From Nitrosopumilus ureiphilus (GTDB lineage: Archaea > Thermoproteota > Nitrososphaeria > Nitrososphaerales > Nitrosopumilaceae): DNA of 64,000 bases. Positions 17,818-26,799 of this stretch are shown here, piece by piece (within the stretch, counting starts at the first letter, position 1; every line of letters begins with the position of its first letter). A program made the translations under genes and the position numbers. The DNA lies in contig NZ_CP026995.1 in NCBI RefSeq assembly GCF_013407185.1, positions 276,841 through 340,840 of the forward strand. The letters are read 5' to 3'. Under the pieces are notes generated by a model, which had not been told where the DNA came from, searched no databases, and saw nothing but the letters and a program-made list of their open reading frames with translations.

Positions 17818-19530
17818 ATGGTTGATTCCTTAGAATTTGATTTGATTATTTGTGGTTCTGGCCTTGCAGGATTGAGAGCTGCCATATCTGCGGCCAAAAA
17901 GGGACCTCATCTCAAAATTGGCGTTGTTTCAAAAGTGCAAGTAATGCGTTCTCATTCTGTCTCTGCAGAAGGAGGAACCGCAGCAGTTCTTTTTGAGGAT
18001 GAAGGCGATACTATTGAATCACATGTTTATGATACTGTTAAAGGAAGTGATTTTCTTGCAGATCAAGATGTTGCTGAAAGACTTTGTGTTGAAATGCCAC
18101 AGCAAGTTCATCAATTAGATCATTGGGGAATGCCCTGGTCTAGAAGACCCGATGGAAGAATTGATCAACGAAACTTTGGTGGCTATAGTTTTCCCAGAGC
18201 AACGTATGCATCTGATAAAGTTGGTTTCTTTGAAATGCAAACTTTGTATGATACATGTCAAAAATTTGAAAATATTGAGTATCTCAATGAATGGTTTGTA
18301 ACATCAATTATACACGATGGAAAAAAATTCATGGGAGTTACTGCAATTGAATTATCTTCAGGAACATTTTACACAATTAAAGGAAAAGCCCTCATCATTG
18401 CAACTGGTGGAGCTGGGCGATTGTATAGTTTCTCAACTTATGCCCTTTCTTCAACTCCTGATGGTTTGGATATGGGATTGCGTGCTGGTATGGCACTCAA
18501 AGATATGGAATTTGTACAATTTCATCCAACAGGAATTATGCCGTCTGGAATTTTGATTACAGAAGGTGCAAGGGGAGAAGGTGGTTATCTTTTAAACAAC
18601 AAAGGCGAACGATTTATGAAAATTTACGCTGCCGGTAAAATGGAATTGGCACCTCGTGATATTGTATCAAGATCAATTATGACAGAAATTCAAGAAGGAC
18701 GTGGATTCAAACATGAAACAGGTGTTGATTGTATGAAACTTGATTTGAGACATATTGGTGATGAGAAAATTAAAGAAAAATTAGGAGGAATTAGAGAGAT
18801 ATCCATAAAGTTTTCTGGTGTTGATCCTGCTAAAGATTTACTTGACATTAGACCTGTATGTCATTATATGATGGGAGGCATTCATACTGATATTGATGGT
18901 GCAACAGAAATTCAGGGAGTTTGGGCTGCCGGAGAGGCTGCATGTAACAGTGTTCATGGCTCAAATAGATTAGGCGCAAACTCTACATCTGAATGCATTG
19001 TTTGGGGAAAAATTACTGGTGAATTGGCTGCAGAATATGCGATGAATAATACTGGATCAAATCCTTGGCCACATCATTTAGTTGCTGCAGAAGAAAAGAG
19101 AATCTATGATGGAATTTTTAGAGGAAACGGTGATGTTAATCCATATGAAATTAGACAGGAACTCACTGATACCATGAATGAAAAAGCATATGTCTATAGA
19201 AATGAAACTGATCTTGTTGCAGGCCTTAAAAAAATTCGTGAACTAAAAACACAAACTTGGAAACATGTTGATGATAAAGCAAAAGAGTACAATACTAACT
19301 TTTCAAATGTAATGGAACTTGATTCTATGTTTAGAGTAGCCGAGATTGTTTTGCTTGGTGCAATTAATAGAAAAGAATCTCGTGGAGCACATGCAAGAAC
19401 TGATTATACTAAACGTGATGATGCAAACTTTTTACATCATACTCTTGCATACTATGATCCAAATGAACCAATTATGAAAACACATCCTGTGACAATTACA
19501 AAATATCAGCCAGTTGAGAGGAAATATTAG
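17818..19530 (+). CDS. sdhA: Succinate dehydrogenase/fumarate reductase flavoprotein subunit
   Basis: This 570-aa protein begins MVDSLEFDLIICGSGLAGLRAA, the FAD-binding Rossmann motif. MRSHSVSAEGGTAA contains the histidine that carries covalent FAD in SdhA. Catalytic regions HPTGI, EGARGEGGYLLN and GSNRLGANSTSEC are intact. It oxidises succinate to fumarate in the TCA cycle and passes electrons through SdhB to quinone. It heads an sdhA-C-D-B operon with no gap to the next gene. ATG 17818 is chosen from the TATA spacing. Confidence 0.97.
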   Translation: MVDSLEFDLIICGSGLAGLRAAISAAKKGPHLKIGVVSKVQVMRSHSVSAEGGTAAVLFEDEGDTIESHVYDTVKGSDFLADQDVAERLCVEMPQQVHQLDHWGMPWSRRPDGRIDQRNFGGYSFPRATYASDKVGFFEMQTLYDTCQKFENIEYLNEWFVTSIIHDGKKFMGVTAIELSSGTFYTIKGKALIIATGGAGRLYSFSTYALSSTPDGLDMGLRAGMALKDMEFVQFHPTGIMPSGILITEGARGEGGYLLNNKGERFMKIYAAGKMELAPRDIVSRSIMTEIQEGRGFKHETGVDCMKLDLRHIGDEKIKEKLGGIREISIKFSGVDPAKDLLDIRPVCHYMMGGIHTDIDGATEIQGVWAAGEAACNSVHGSNRLGANSTSECIVWGKITGELAAEYAMNNTGSNPWPHHLVAAEEKRIYDGIFRGNGDVNPYEIRQELTDTMNEKAYVYRNETDLVAGLKKIRELKTQTWKHVDDKAKEYNTNFSNVMELDSMFRVAEIVLLGAINRKESRGAHARTDYTKRDDANFLHHTLAYYDPNEPIMKTHPVTITKYQPVERKY

Positions 19531-19962
19531 ATGACTCAAGACGAACACAAAGAAGGAATCAAAGGAATGGCCAATCCAAGCCGTTACGGAATTGAAAGGG
19601 TAGCTTATTGGTTAATGCGATTAAGTGGATTGGGACTTTTAGCATATTTTGTAGCTCACATTTATGAAACAAGTACCATTTTGAGAGGACAAGTAGGATG
19701 GGATGAATTTCTAGAATTAACTCAAACTACTGAAGGGCATCTTTTCTTGGCAATTGTAATTGCGATGTGTGTATTTCATACTGTTAACGGAATTAGAGTT
19801 ATGTTAGGACATGGAGGAGTCGGTGTAGGAAAACCTGCAAGACCTGATTACCCATATGATCCAGCATCACAAAACTACAGACACAAAATAGGCATCTATT
19901 CTGCAATAGTTCTTGCCGCAATTGCTATGATGTATGGATTAGCGGTAATGTTTGGTGAATAA
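19531..19962 (+). CDS. sdhC: Succinate dehydrogenase membrane anchor subunit (SdhC-like)
   Basis: This 143-aa protein has three hydrophobic helices (~29-50, ~68-92, ~118-138). H-I-Y-E and VFHTVNGIRVML provide histidines suited to haem or quinone-site contacts. Its ATG follows the sdhA stop without a base between. Sequence conservation among anchors is low; the call rests on topology, the FHxxNGIR motif and operon position. Confidence 0.88.
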   Translation: MTQDEHKEGIKGMANPSRYGIERVAYWLMRLSGLGLLAYFVAHIYETSTILRGQVGWDEFLELTQTTEGHLFLAIVIAMCVFHTVNGIRVMLGHGGVGVGKPARPDYPYDPASQNYRHKIGIYSAIVLAAIAMMYGLAVMFGE

Positions 19963-19963
19963 A

Positions 19964-20308
19964 ATGAAAGAAAGCACAATTATGAAAATTCATTATGGAA
20001 CTGCTCTGGCAGCAGTAGCTTTGGTTGCAGTCCATGTCTTAATGCGTCTTACGATGGGATTCGCAGAGTCTTTAGAGTATGAATCCGTTCTTGCAAATTA
20101 CAAATTCATTCCATATGCTGCAATGTTGGAATTAATATTGATCCTACTTTCTATTCATGGATTTAATGGATTGCGAGTTATTTTGTTAGAATTAAAACAA
20201 GGACGAGTTTATGAAAAAGCTGTTTCATATGGATGTCTTGCAGCAATGTTTGGTTTAATAGCATATGGTTCAAGAACAATTATTATGACTAACATGGGGA
20301 TGGTATAG
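19964..20308 (+). CDS. sdhD: Succinate dehydrogenase membrane anchor subunit (SdhD-like)
   Basis: This 114-aa protein has three predicted membrane helices and HYGTALAAVALVAVHVLMRL at the N-terminus. It also has HGFNGLRVILLEL, which parallels the anchor motif in the previous gene, suggesting the two anchors are paralogues. ATG 19964 one base after the sdhC stop is taken as the start; an in-frame GTG at 19952 is possible but overlaps sdhC. Confidence 0.86.
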   Translation: MKESTIMKIHYGTALAAVALVAVHVLMRLTMGFAESLEYESVLANYKFIPYAAMLELILILLSIHGFNGLRVILLELKQGRVYEKAVSYGCLAAMFGLIAYGSRTIIMTNMGMV

Positions 20309-20310
20309 AG

Positions 20311-21078
20311 ATGGCACAAGTGTCTCACATTGCAGATGAACAAGCATCCACACCAGTATCTTCATCAAAATCAATTACACTTCGAATTGCAAGATACAAT
20401 CCAGAACACGATGATTCAAGTCAATTCATGGAATTTACAATTCCGTATGAACGATGGACAACTGTTTTGGAGGCAATTCTTGAGGTCAAAAAACATTTTG
20501 ATCATTCAGTAGCAGTACGTTATTCATGTAGACAAGCCACATGTGGTTCATGTGGAATGATGATTAATGGAAAACCTCGATTGGCATGTTTTACAAAAAT
20601 TAGTGAATTAAAATCCGATGTTGTTACAGTTGAACCTATGAATAATTTTCCAATTATTAGAGATCTTGCAGTAAAGTTTGAAAGATTATTTGACACTCAT
20701 CACAAAATCAAACCATATCTTATCCGAGATGACGCTGAACTAGAATCTGACGAAAAAGAATTTTTGCAATCTCCTGAAGAAGTAGAACAATACATACAAT
20801 TTGCAAATTGTATCAAATGTGGGCTGTGTAATTCCGCATGTCCTACCATGGCAACTGATTCTTCTTTTGTTGGACCCCAAGCATTAGCTCAAGCATATCG
20901 ATATGTTGCTGATAGCAGAGATAAAGGAAAAGATTCCAGGCTGAAAATTATTGATGAATCTCATGGAATCTGGAGATGTCACTTTGCGGGCTCTTGTAGT
21001 CAAGTATGTCCAAAAGGTGTTGATCCAGCAATGGGTATTCAGTTACTTAGAGGATACTTGCTAGGTTTTAGAGGTTAA
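20311..21078 (+). CDS. sdhB: Succinate dehydrogenase iron-sulfur subunit
   Basis: This 255-aa protein has a plant-type 2Fe-2S ligand set in YSCRQATCGSCGMMINGKP followed by a Cys in RLACF. It also carries 4Fe-4S CIKCGLCNSACPT and the third cluster motif CHFAGSCSQVCPKGVDP. It relays electrons from the flavin to the membrane anchors. An N-terminal extension of about 25 residues rich in Ser precedes the ferredoxin fold. The 3' end overlaps the convergent Fe-S assembly gene by 4 bp. Confidence 0.97.
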   Translation: MAQVSHIADEQASTPVSSSKSITLRIARYNPEHDDSSQFMEFTIPYERWTTVLEAILEVKKHFDHSVAVRYSCRQATCGSCGMMINGKPRLACFTKISELKSDVVTVEPMNNFPIIRDLAVKFERLFDTHHKIKPYLIRDDAELESDEKEFLQSPEEVEQYIQFANCIKCGLCNSACPTMATDSSFVGPQALAQAYRYVADSRDKGKDSRLKIIDESHGIWRCHFAGSCSQVCPKGVDPAMGIQLLRGYLLGFRG

Positions 21079-21398
21079 CCCGACTTCTTTGGGTTTGGAC
21101 TGTTATTTACTTGATTGTTAATCTGTTCTGCCATAAAGTGATTTGATACATTTACTTTAACATCATCAACTCCATCTACTTTCAAGAGATTATCATGAAC
21201 ATCCTGACAAATCTTAAAACCAAATACTGCAGGACAGAATGGACTGGTGAGATGCAAATCAACTTTGACGTTATTGTTATTGATATCAACTTCGTCAATC
21301 AATTCTAATTCTACAATTGAAGTGTTAATTTCTGGATCTACAATCTTTGATAACTCATCGAAGATTTTCACTCTAAGCTGTTTGATATCTTGACTCAT
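21075..21398 (-). CDS. MIP18-family (DUF59) iron-sulfur cluster assembly factor
   Basis: This 107-aa protein has DELSKIVDPEINTSIVELELI and LTSPFCPAVFGF, the DUF59/SufT/PaaD pattern with its conserved cysteine. Such proteins help mature Fe-S enzymes, which fits its place against sdhB. The longest ORF starts at 21431, but GGTTATATATAGC at 21417-21429 on the reverse strand is a TATA box. Its spacing puts the leaderless start at ATG 21398 (MSQDIKQL). Confidence 0.88.
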   Translation of the reverse strand: MSQDIKQLRVKIFDELSKIVDPEINTSIVELELIDEVDINNNNVKVDLHLTSPFCPAVFGFKICQDVHDNLLKVDGVDDVKVNVSNHFMAEQINNQVNNSPNPKKSG

Positions 21399-21447
21399 GT
21401 CGGCAAAAGCGTCGATGCTATATATAACCATTCTAGAACCTTAGATA

Positions 21448-22908
21448 ATGTATCGTTCACGTCTTGGTACTGATTTGAGTGATATCACTTTAGATTATGT
21501 TTCATCAATTAATGATGATTCTGAAATTGCATATTATGACATCATTGGAAGTCAAGCTCATACTTTGATGTTATACCAAAATAGCATCATAACAAAAAAT
21601 GATGCAAAAAAGATCTTATCAACATTAGATATTTTGAAAAATGAAAAATTTGATACATCTTCTGGAGCAGAAGACATTCATGAACTAATTGAATCACTAG
21701 TAATCAAAAAGGTTGGCATGGCAAGTGGTGGAAAGATGCATACTGCTAGGTCTCGAAACGATCAAGTTGCTTTAGATATTAGAATGAAAATTAGAGATGA
21801 TATTAACATCATTTGTAATTGTCTTTTAGATACTATTGAAGCCCTAGTTTCCGTAGCCAAAAATCATCAAAAAACAATCATGCCACTTTACACTCATCTT
21901 CAACAAGCCCAAGCTGGTTTGTTTTCTCATTACCTTTTAGCTTATGCAGATGTATTGTCCAGAGACTTTCAGAGACTCTATGGAACATTTGAAAGAGTAA
22001 ATCAAAGTCCACTTGGTGCTGGACCTGTTGGTGGAACACGTATTCCAATTGACAGACAAAGCACTGCAAAAATGTTAGGCTTTGATGGAGTTGTTGAAAA
22101 TTCAATTGACGCAACAAGTACGCGTGATTTTGTTGCAGAATATGTTGCCATGATTTCAATTTTGATGACCAATCTAAGTAAGATATCTGAAGATTTTGTA
22201 ATATGGTCAACGTCTGAATTTTCTTTTATTGAACTAGCCGATGAATTTACATCTCCTTCAAGTGTAATGCCTCAAAAGAAAAATCCAGATATTTTAGAAT
22301 TAACACGTGGTAAAACATCTGAAATAATTGGAAACCTTACTGCAATCCTTACAACCATCAAAGGATTGGCAACTGGTTATGGACGTGATTTGCAACAGAT
22401 TAAATCTTCTATCTGGGAAACATCGAAAATTTCAATCAGTGCATTATTGATTTTAAAATCCATACTTCTTACTTTGAAAGTAAATGAAAAACAAATGAAA
22501 AAAGTCACTAAATCAAGTAATCTCATTGCACTTGATATTGCTGAAAAATTAGTTCAGGAAGGAATTCCTTTTAGAGTGACTCATAAAATTTCAGGAGTTT
22601 TAGTGCAATTAGCTTATCAATCAAAAAAACCTATTTCAAAACTAAGTCTGGAACAAATAAAAAAATCTGTATCTGATACCAAAGTCGATCCAAAAATTGT
22701 ATCTAAAATCATTTCTACTACTACTGTTGTTTCTTCCCTCAAAGACAGAAAATCATTTGGCTCTTCAGGCTATGATGAACAAAAAAGAATGATTTCTGAT
22801 AGGATTCAAAAAATTAATCAATATAGAATAGATGTCACTAAAAGAGAAAATAAAATTAGTTCTTCTGTTGAATCATTGACAAAACAAATAGATGAAATTA
22901 TAAAATAA
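21448..22908 (+). CDS. argH: Argininosuccinate lyase
   Basis: This 486-aa fumarase/aspartase-superfamily enzyme has the signature SSVMPQKKNPD at ~271-281, HTARSRNDQVA near residue 98, and LYTHLQQAQ. It cleaves argininosuccinate to arginine and fumarate in the last step of arginine synthesis. It is divergent from the Fe-S assembly gene and ends before a hairpin element at 22928. No other arg genes are adjacent. Confidence 0.97.
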   Translation: MYRSRLGTDLSDITLDYVSSINDDSEIAYYDIIGSQAHTLMLYQNSIITKNDAKKILSTLDILKNEKFDTSSGAEDIHELIESLVIKKVGMASGGKMHTARSRNDQVALDIRMKIRDDINIICNCLLDTIEALVSVAKNHQKTIMPLYTHLQQAQAGLFSHYLLAYADVLSRDFQRLYGTFERVNQSPLGAGPVGGTRIPIDRQSTAKMLGFDGVVENSIDATSTRDFVAEYVAMISILMTNLSKISEDFVIWSTSEFSFIELADEFTSPSSVMPQKKNPDILELTRGKTSEIIGNLTAILTTIKGLATGYGRDLQQIKSSIWETSKISISALLILKSILLTLKVNEKQMKKVTKSSNLIALDIAEKLVQEGIPFRVTHKISGVLVQLAYQSKKPISKLSLEQIKKSVSDTKVDPKIVSKIISTTTVVSSLKDRKSFGSSGYDEQKRMISDRIQKINQYRIDVTKRENKISSSVESLTKQIDEIIK

Positions 22909-22927
22909 ATAAAAGAAAAATAGTGGA

Positions 22928-22977
22928 TCTAAGGGACCTGTATCTTTCTTGGTTCAATTTTGACCCAATTTGTAACT
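22928..22977 (+). repeat. Hairpin element, copy A (downstream of argH)
   Basis: The unit TCTAAGGGACCTGTATCTTT is followed by a stem-loop TTGGTTC-AATTTT-GACCCAA and TTTGTAACT. It aligns with copies at 24201-24256 and 25766-25816 over about 50 bp, including the invariant AAGGG[AG]C and the compensating stem changes. All copies are in the same orientation, just 3' of plus-strand genes. It may be a mobile miniature repeat, a 3' UTR structure or a small RNA. Confidence 0.6.
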
Positions 22978-22990
22978 AGATATTTATCCA

Positions 22991-23557
22991 CTAGTTGTTG
23001 CTTGTGGTTCTGGTTTTTTTGATTTCTAGAACCATTTCGACAATAACAATTATGATGATCGGCAATAACAAAACAAGTAAAAATCCTATATCTGTGATTT
23101 GATTTCCTTTATCTAATAGATCAATCATAAAAATTGAATATCCCAACTCAATTATTATCATGTATATTGCTGTTGATGCTATTTTGTGTATTGTAGATCT
23201 GCCATCGGTTGTAATGGATTTGGATAACGAAATTATTTTTATTTTGTCTTCAACTTTTTTTGCATGTTCTGCAGAATCTATTAGCAAATTGGTATATAGC
23301 CTATCTAAAAGAAATATTGGTACCGTGTATATTGAACCAATTACCATGATCAAAGATAAAAATTGAATATTCGATCCAAGAATTGATGGTGAATCTTGGA
23401 TAAATCCTGCAGATGTGACAATTGCTATTACCTGAATAATTGGACCTATGGGTAATCCCTTAGTTCTGATATCTAAAATAATATCATCTAAATGATGAAT
23501 TTTCGTCATTGTCATTTTCCAATCTTCTAAAAGATAGTTTTTCGTATCATCACACAT
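22991..23557 (-). CDS. Four-TM membrane protein of unknown function
   Basis: This 188-aa protein has hydrophobic segments at about 41-58, 66-88, 125-146 and 157-178 and a charged cytoplasmic stretch between TM2 and TM3 (LYTNLLIDSAEHAKKVEDKIK). The layout resembles DUF-type small membrane proteins and the two-TM-pair SLATT-like effectors found beside nucleotide-sensing enzymes, but no defining motif was seen. It is divergent from the deoxyribosyltransferase-like gene across an 80-bp A+T-rich promoter region. It is at the left edge of the accessory region. Confidence 0.7.
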   Translation of the reverse strand: MCDDTKNYLLEDWKMTMTKIHHLDDIILDIRTKGLPIGPIIQVIAIVTSAGFIQDSPSILGSNIQFLSLIMVIGSIYTVPIFLLDRLYTNLLIDSAEHAKKVEDKIKIISLSKSITTDGRSTIHKIASTAIYMIIIELGYSIFMIDLLDKGNQITDIGFLLVLLLPIIIIVIVEMVLEIKKTRTTSNN

Positions 23558-23637
23558 GAGATGTTATTATATGATATTCCTACATTAAAACAGTTTTCTT
23601 ATAAATAATATGATATGTGCCTTGGAAAAACTAGCAA

Positions 23638-24186
23638 GTGGACATTTATTCTAGTCTAAAACTATGTTCATTAGTATTGAATCAGCAAGAACAAACTATC
23701 AAAATTTTCTTGGCTAATCCGTTGGGATTTTCTGAAGCAGGGAGATTCTTTCTAAAAGAAAAATTTATTCCTCAAATTCAAAATGACAAAATTCGAATTA
23801 TAAATCCATGGAGAAACTTTGATTCAGATGAAAAAAAAATTCAAGAAATACTGAAAAAAGATGCTAACGAACAGGATCATGAATTAAACGAGTTTAATGA
23901 GTTTTTGGGAGATAGAAATGAATCTGATTTACGCAGTTCTGATATGGTTATCGCAATATTGGATGGTGTAGATGTTGATAGTGGAACAGCTGCAGAAATA
24001 GGTTTGGCATATGGTTTAGGAAAAAAGATAATTGGCTATCGTGGCGATTTGCGACAAACAGGAGAAAACAATCAGGTTCAGATTAATCTACAAGTTGAAT
24101 ATGATATTAAAAAAAGTGGCGGAAAAATTCTAAACTCTATAGAACAACTGAGTGAATATTTAAAAAATGAAGTAGAACACATCTGA
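23638..24186 (+). CDS. Nucleoside 2-deoxyribosyltransferase family protein
   Basis: This 182-aa protein has the family strands IKIFLANPLGFSEAGRFF, then SDMVIAILDGVDVDSGTAAEIGLAYGLGKKIIGYRGD and RQTGE. The D-x-D/GTAAEIG segment contains the catalytic glutamate. Members exchange or hydrolyse the N-glycosidic bond of (deoxy)nucleosides; relatives act as NAD or nucleotide hydrolases. GTG 23638 is chosen; CTTATAAATA near 23599-23608 gives suitable TATA spacing. An in-frame TTG at 23671 is an alternative. Native substrate unknown. Confidence 0.88.
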   Translation: MDIYSSLKLCSLVLNQQEQTIKIFLANPLGFSEAGRFFLKEKFIPQIQNDKIRIINPWRNFDSDEKKIQEILKKDANEQDHELNEFNEFLGDRNESDLRSSDMVIAILDGVDVDSGTAAEIGLAYGLGKKIIGYRGDLRQTGENNQVQINLQVEYDIKKSGGKILNSIEQLSEYLKNEVEHI

Positions 24187-24200
24187 ATAATTGTGATTAC

Positions 24201-24256
24201 GGATCGGAAGGGGCTGATATACTTTTCTGGGTTTGGTTTGAGACCCATTTTATGAC
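24201..24256 (+). repeat. Hairpin element, copy C
   Basis: GGATCGGAAGGGGCTGATAT is followed by TGGGT-TTGGTTTGAG-ACCCA and ATTTTATGAC. It is the most diverged of the three copies but retains AAGGGGC, the spacer length and a fully paired five-bp stem of different sequence. It sits 15 bp after the stop of the deoxyribosyltransferase-like gene. Confidence 0.5.
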
Positions 24257-24324
24257 GGATTTTTCTTTTTTTTATAATCATTATGGATGTTGCAAATTTT
24301 ATGATGACTTTGATGGAATAATAT

Positions 24325-25752
24325 GTGAGATACATATTCCATGATTATGTTAATATACTAAGTAAAATTAGATTATCTGATTTGTATCAAAAATTATCTT
24401 TATTATTTATCATGTTATTTGTTGTTGCGGTGAGCTATTCAGTTGATGCTTATGCTCAAACAGACTCTTTTAGGTTGATGGATTATGATGCCAATACAGA
24501 TCGAGTGTATGTTGCAAATTCTGGTCAAGATGAAGTATGGGTAATAAATGCAACAGCAGCTCCTGACACTTTTCAAGTGTTGGCAAAAATTTCCGTAGGG
24601 ACAGATCCTAGAGATATTGCAATTAGTGATGATGGAACCAAAATCTATGTGACAAATCACTTTGATGGGACAGTATCAAAGATCACATATGATCCTATTA
24701 CTGATGAGTATGATTCAACTTACATTCCATTGGATGTAGGAAATCTCCCTTGGGGAATATCTCTTGTTAGCGGTAAATTATTTGTTGCAAACTGGGGAGG
24801 AAGTAACATTGGCGGCACAGATTATGATGGCACATTAACAATATACAATTTTACTGGAAACCCTCCTAGAACAGACATTCCAATTGGAGGCAATCTTGAT
24901 GGTGGACCATGGGGACTTAATTCACATCCCAATGACACATGGCTTGTAATTACAGATGACGGTCAAGAAAAACTTGTACTAATTCATAGAGTAACTATGG
25001 AAATGTTTGAGATTGATTTGAGTCAAATAGAATGCTATAATCCATGGGATCCTGTAATTACAGATGACGGTCTAATTGTTACACCCTGTGGAGATAGTTA
25101 TGATATTACTACTATGCCAAACTCTATCGAACTAGAATCACCACTCACTGTTTTTGCCGAACCAATCGTCGCAGGCGAACCTGCATTTTTTCCAGTTTTC
25201 AATCTTAAGAATTGTTGGAATTTAGATTATAGTTTTGGTGGCTGTACTGTAGGTCCTCCGCAAAAATTACAATTTGAAGATGAAGGTGCAACTCATAACG
25301 AACCATGGGCAGTTTATTCTCAAGGTGATAAGATCTACGGTGTCGACATGTATAACAAGGCAAATCCTGGAGAAGAGCAAGAAGAAGGTACTTTGTTAAT
25401 ATGGGATGCCACCACATTGGATTTAGTATCTGACGGAAAAATAGAATATGAAGACCATCCTGATAAAGTAGGTGTTGGGCCTAGAGATGTTTTGGTTACT
25501 CCTGATGGTAAAATTTTTGTATCCAACAGTGGAACACATGAAATATCTAACAAGCAAAATGAATTGGGAGGTACGCCATTTGATTATAGTTCTGCAGTAG
25601 GTGCATCAATCATTGCATGTGATGGTAGCAACTGCATTACAAGTCATCCAGTTACCACAACTGATAACACTCTATGGTTTATCATTGCAGGTATTGTCAT
25701 AGCAATTGTGATAATTATATTCATAGTAATTAGAAAACAAAAAAAGAACTAA
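24325..25752 (+). CDS. Surface-anchored YVTN/NHL-type beta-propeller protein
   Basis: This 475-aa protein has a hydrophobic N-terminal signal (~25-43, cleavage likely after DAYA). Propeller blades follow with YVANSGQDEVWVIN, IAISDDGTKIYVTNHFDGTVSKI, LFVANWGGSNIG and VLVTPDGKIFVSNSGTHEI. A C-terminal TM helix (LWFIIAGIVIAIVIIIFIVI) ends in basic RKQKKN. It therefore sits outside the cell anchored in the membrane. Three cysteine-containing loops (ECYNPW, TPCGD, NCWNLDYSFGGC) may form disulfides. GTG 24325 is the only start retaining the full signal region; a TTG within codon ~20 is also possible. Confidence 0.85.
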   Translation: MRYIFHDYVNILSKIRLSDLYQKLSLLFIMLFVVAVSYSVDAYAQTDSFRLMDYDANTDRVYVANSGQDEVWVINATAAPDTFQVLAKISVGTDPRDIAISDDGTKIYVTNHFDGTVSKITYDPITDEYDSTYIPLDVGNLPWGISLVSGKLFVANWGGSNIGGTDYDGTLTIYNFTGNPPRTDIPIGGNLDGGPWGLNSHPNDTWLVITDDGQEKLVLIHRVTMEMFEIDLSQIECYNPWDPVITDDGLIVTPCGDSYDITTMPNSIELESPLTVFAEPIVAGEPAFFPVFNLKNCWNLDYSFGGCTVGPPQKLQFEDEGATHNEPWAVYSQGDKIYGVDMYNKANPGEEQEEGTLLIWDATTLDLVSDGKIEYEDHPDKVGVGPRDVLVTPDGKIFVSNSGTHEISNKQNELGGTPFDYSSAVGASIIACDGSNCITSHPVTTTDNTLWFIIAGIVIAIVIIIFIVIRKQKKN

Positions 25753-25765
25753 ATCCACGTAAAAG

Positions 25766-25816
25766 ACTAAAGGGACTTGTATGCCTTCTAGGTCTGATTT
25801 CGGCCAAGTCTGTGAC
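25766..25816 (+). repeat. Hairpin element, copy B
   Basis: ACTAAAGGGACTTGTATGCC is followed by CTAGGTC-TGATTTC-GGCCAAG and TCTGTGACT. The stem has one mismatch. It begins 14 bp after the propeller gene stop. Compared with copy A, the loop-flanking stem bases differ but pairing is kept. Confidence 0.6.
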
Positions 25817-25861
25817 TGAATTTATCATTTTTTAGAATTTCGATAAAATACATAATTTTTA

Positions 25862-26272
25862 TTGATCCTAGTTCAAATCCTTGATCCTGATCAATTTATT
25901 ACTGTCCACTATGATCTACTTTTATTGACTTTGGAATTACAAGGCGTTAAGATTCCTCCCTTTATTGAAGATGAAGCAATATTGGCACAAGATTCCCACA
26001 TCTCGTGTATTCTTGCACATCTACATGATCGAAAAAAACCGTTTACTTATGGCGAATTACTTGAGGAAATTCAAAAATGTCTTAATGAGTCCGTGAACAC
26101 AGAGCAATTTGATGAATTCTTGGTGAAATTATCTAGAAAAGGACTAATCTCTAAATTATATGGTAAAGGCGAATCATTATTGTATACGTTTACTAAACTT
26201 GGAAGTCTAGTACTAAGTTTAGCTAGTACATACAATGATCATTTAAAAAATAAGAAGCACAAAGGAACATAA
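25862..26272 (+). CDS. Winged-helix-like small protein
   Basis: This 136-aa protein has helices and a turn suggestive of a winged helix: PFTYGELLEEIQKCLNESV, FDEFLVKLSRKGLISKLYG, then ESLLYTFTKLG as the wing. The N-terminal part is predicted alpha/beta with no known motif. It could be a DNA-binding regulator. The start codon is uncertain: TTG 25862 is used, with an ATAAAATAC box at about 25842. It is convergent with the next gene (11 bp apart). Confidence 0.65.
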   Translation: MILVQILDPDQFITVHYDLLLLTLELQGVKIPPFIEDEAILAQDSHISCILAHLHDRKKPFTYGELLEEIQKCLNESVNTEQFDEFLVKLSRKGLISKLYGKGESLLYTFTKLGSLVLSLASTYNDHLKNKKHKGT

Positions 26273-26283
26273 ATCTCTAAATT

Positions 26284-26799
26284 TTATTTATAGAATTGCT
26301 TAAACATTTTCAATTCAAAAGCTCTTGCTTTAGTCCATCCTTTTATTTGCTCTATGATGTCTTCTTTTGTTGAATAATCTTCATGAGAAACAGTTTGATA
26401 AAGTGCATCATGTATGTATGATGTCAAGATTTTCCCTTTCTTGATATTTTTTTCTGTCAAAAGTTTTAGAACACTCTTGATATTCTTTTCATAGTTTCTT
26501 GCAATATATCCAATCTCGAAGGTGACTCCTAAAGGAGAACCTTTTTTTGAATAAATTGCAACACAAAGAATAGGGTTATTGTCACGTAGTAATTTTTTAA
26601 ATTTATACAAATGTGTTTGATAATATTCCCAATCAGGCTCATCTTCCATGACAAATGCATTGTATCCATCATCTTGTAAATTCGCACAAATCTCTCTTCT
26701 AAACCCCAATTGGTCTTCTGGTCTACCTGGACCTAATACTATGATTCTGACTTGATTGATGATATTTCTTATTTCTTGATTGGTTGCAAAATTGCTCAT
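26284..26799 (-). CDS. Rossmann-like protein resembling TIR/NDT-type nucleotide hydrolases
   Basis: This 171-aa protein begins with beta-strand VRIIVLGPGRP, then R-E-I-CANLQDDGYNAFVMEDE, and later PILCVAIYSKKGSPLGVTFEIGYIAR. The alternating strands and helices with a Glu in FEIG correspond in position to the catalytic glutamate of deoxyribosyltransferases (AEIG) and TIR-like NADases. The remaining C-terminal half is helical. Identity is therefore suggestive only. A functional relation with the deoxyribosyltransferase-like gene 2 kb away is possible but unproven. Confidence 0.6.
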   Translation of the reverse strand: MSNFATNQEIRNIINQVRIIVLGPGRPEDQLGFRREICANLQDDGYNAFVMEDEPDWEYYQTHLYKFKKLLRDNNPILCVAIYSKKGSPLGVTFEIGYIARNYEKNIKSVLKLLTEKNIKKGKILTSYIHDALYQTVSHEDYSTKEDIIEQIKGWTKARAFELKMFKQFYK

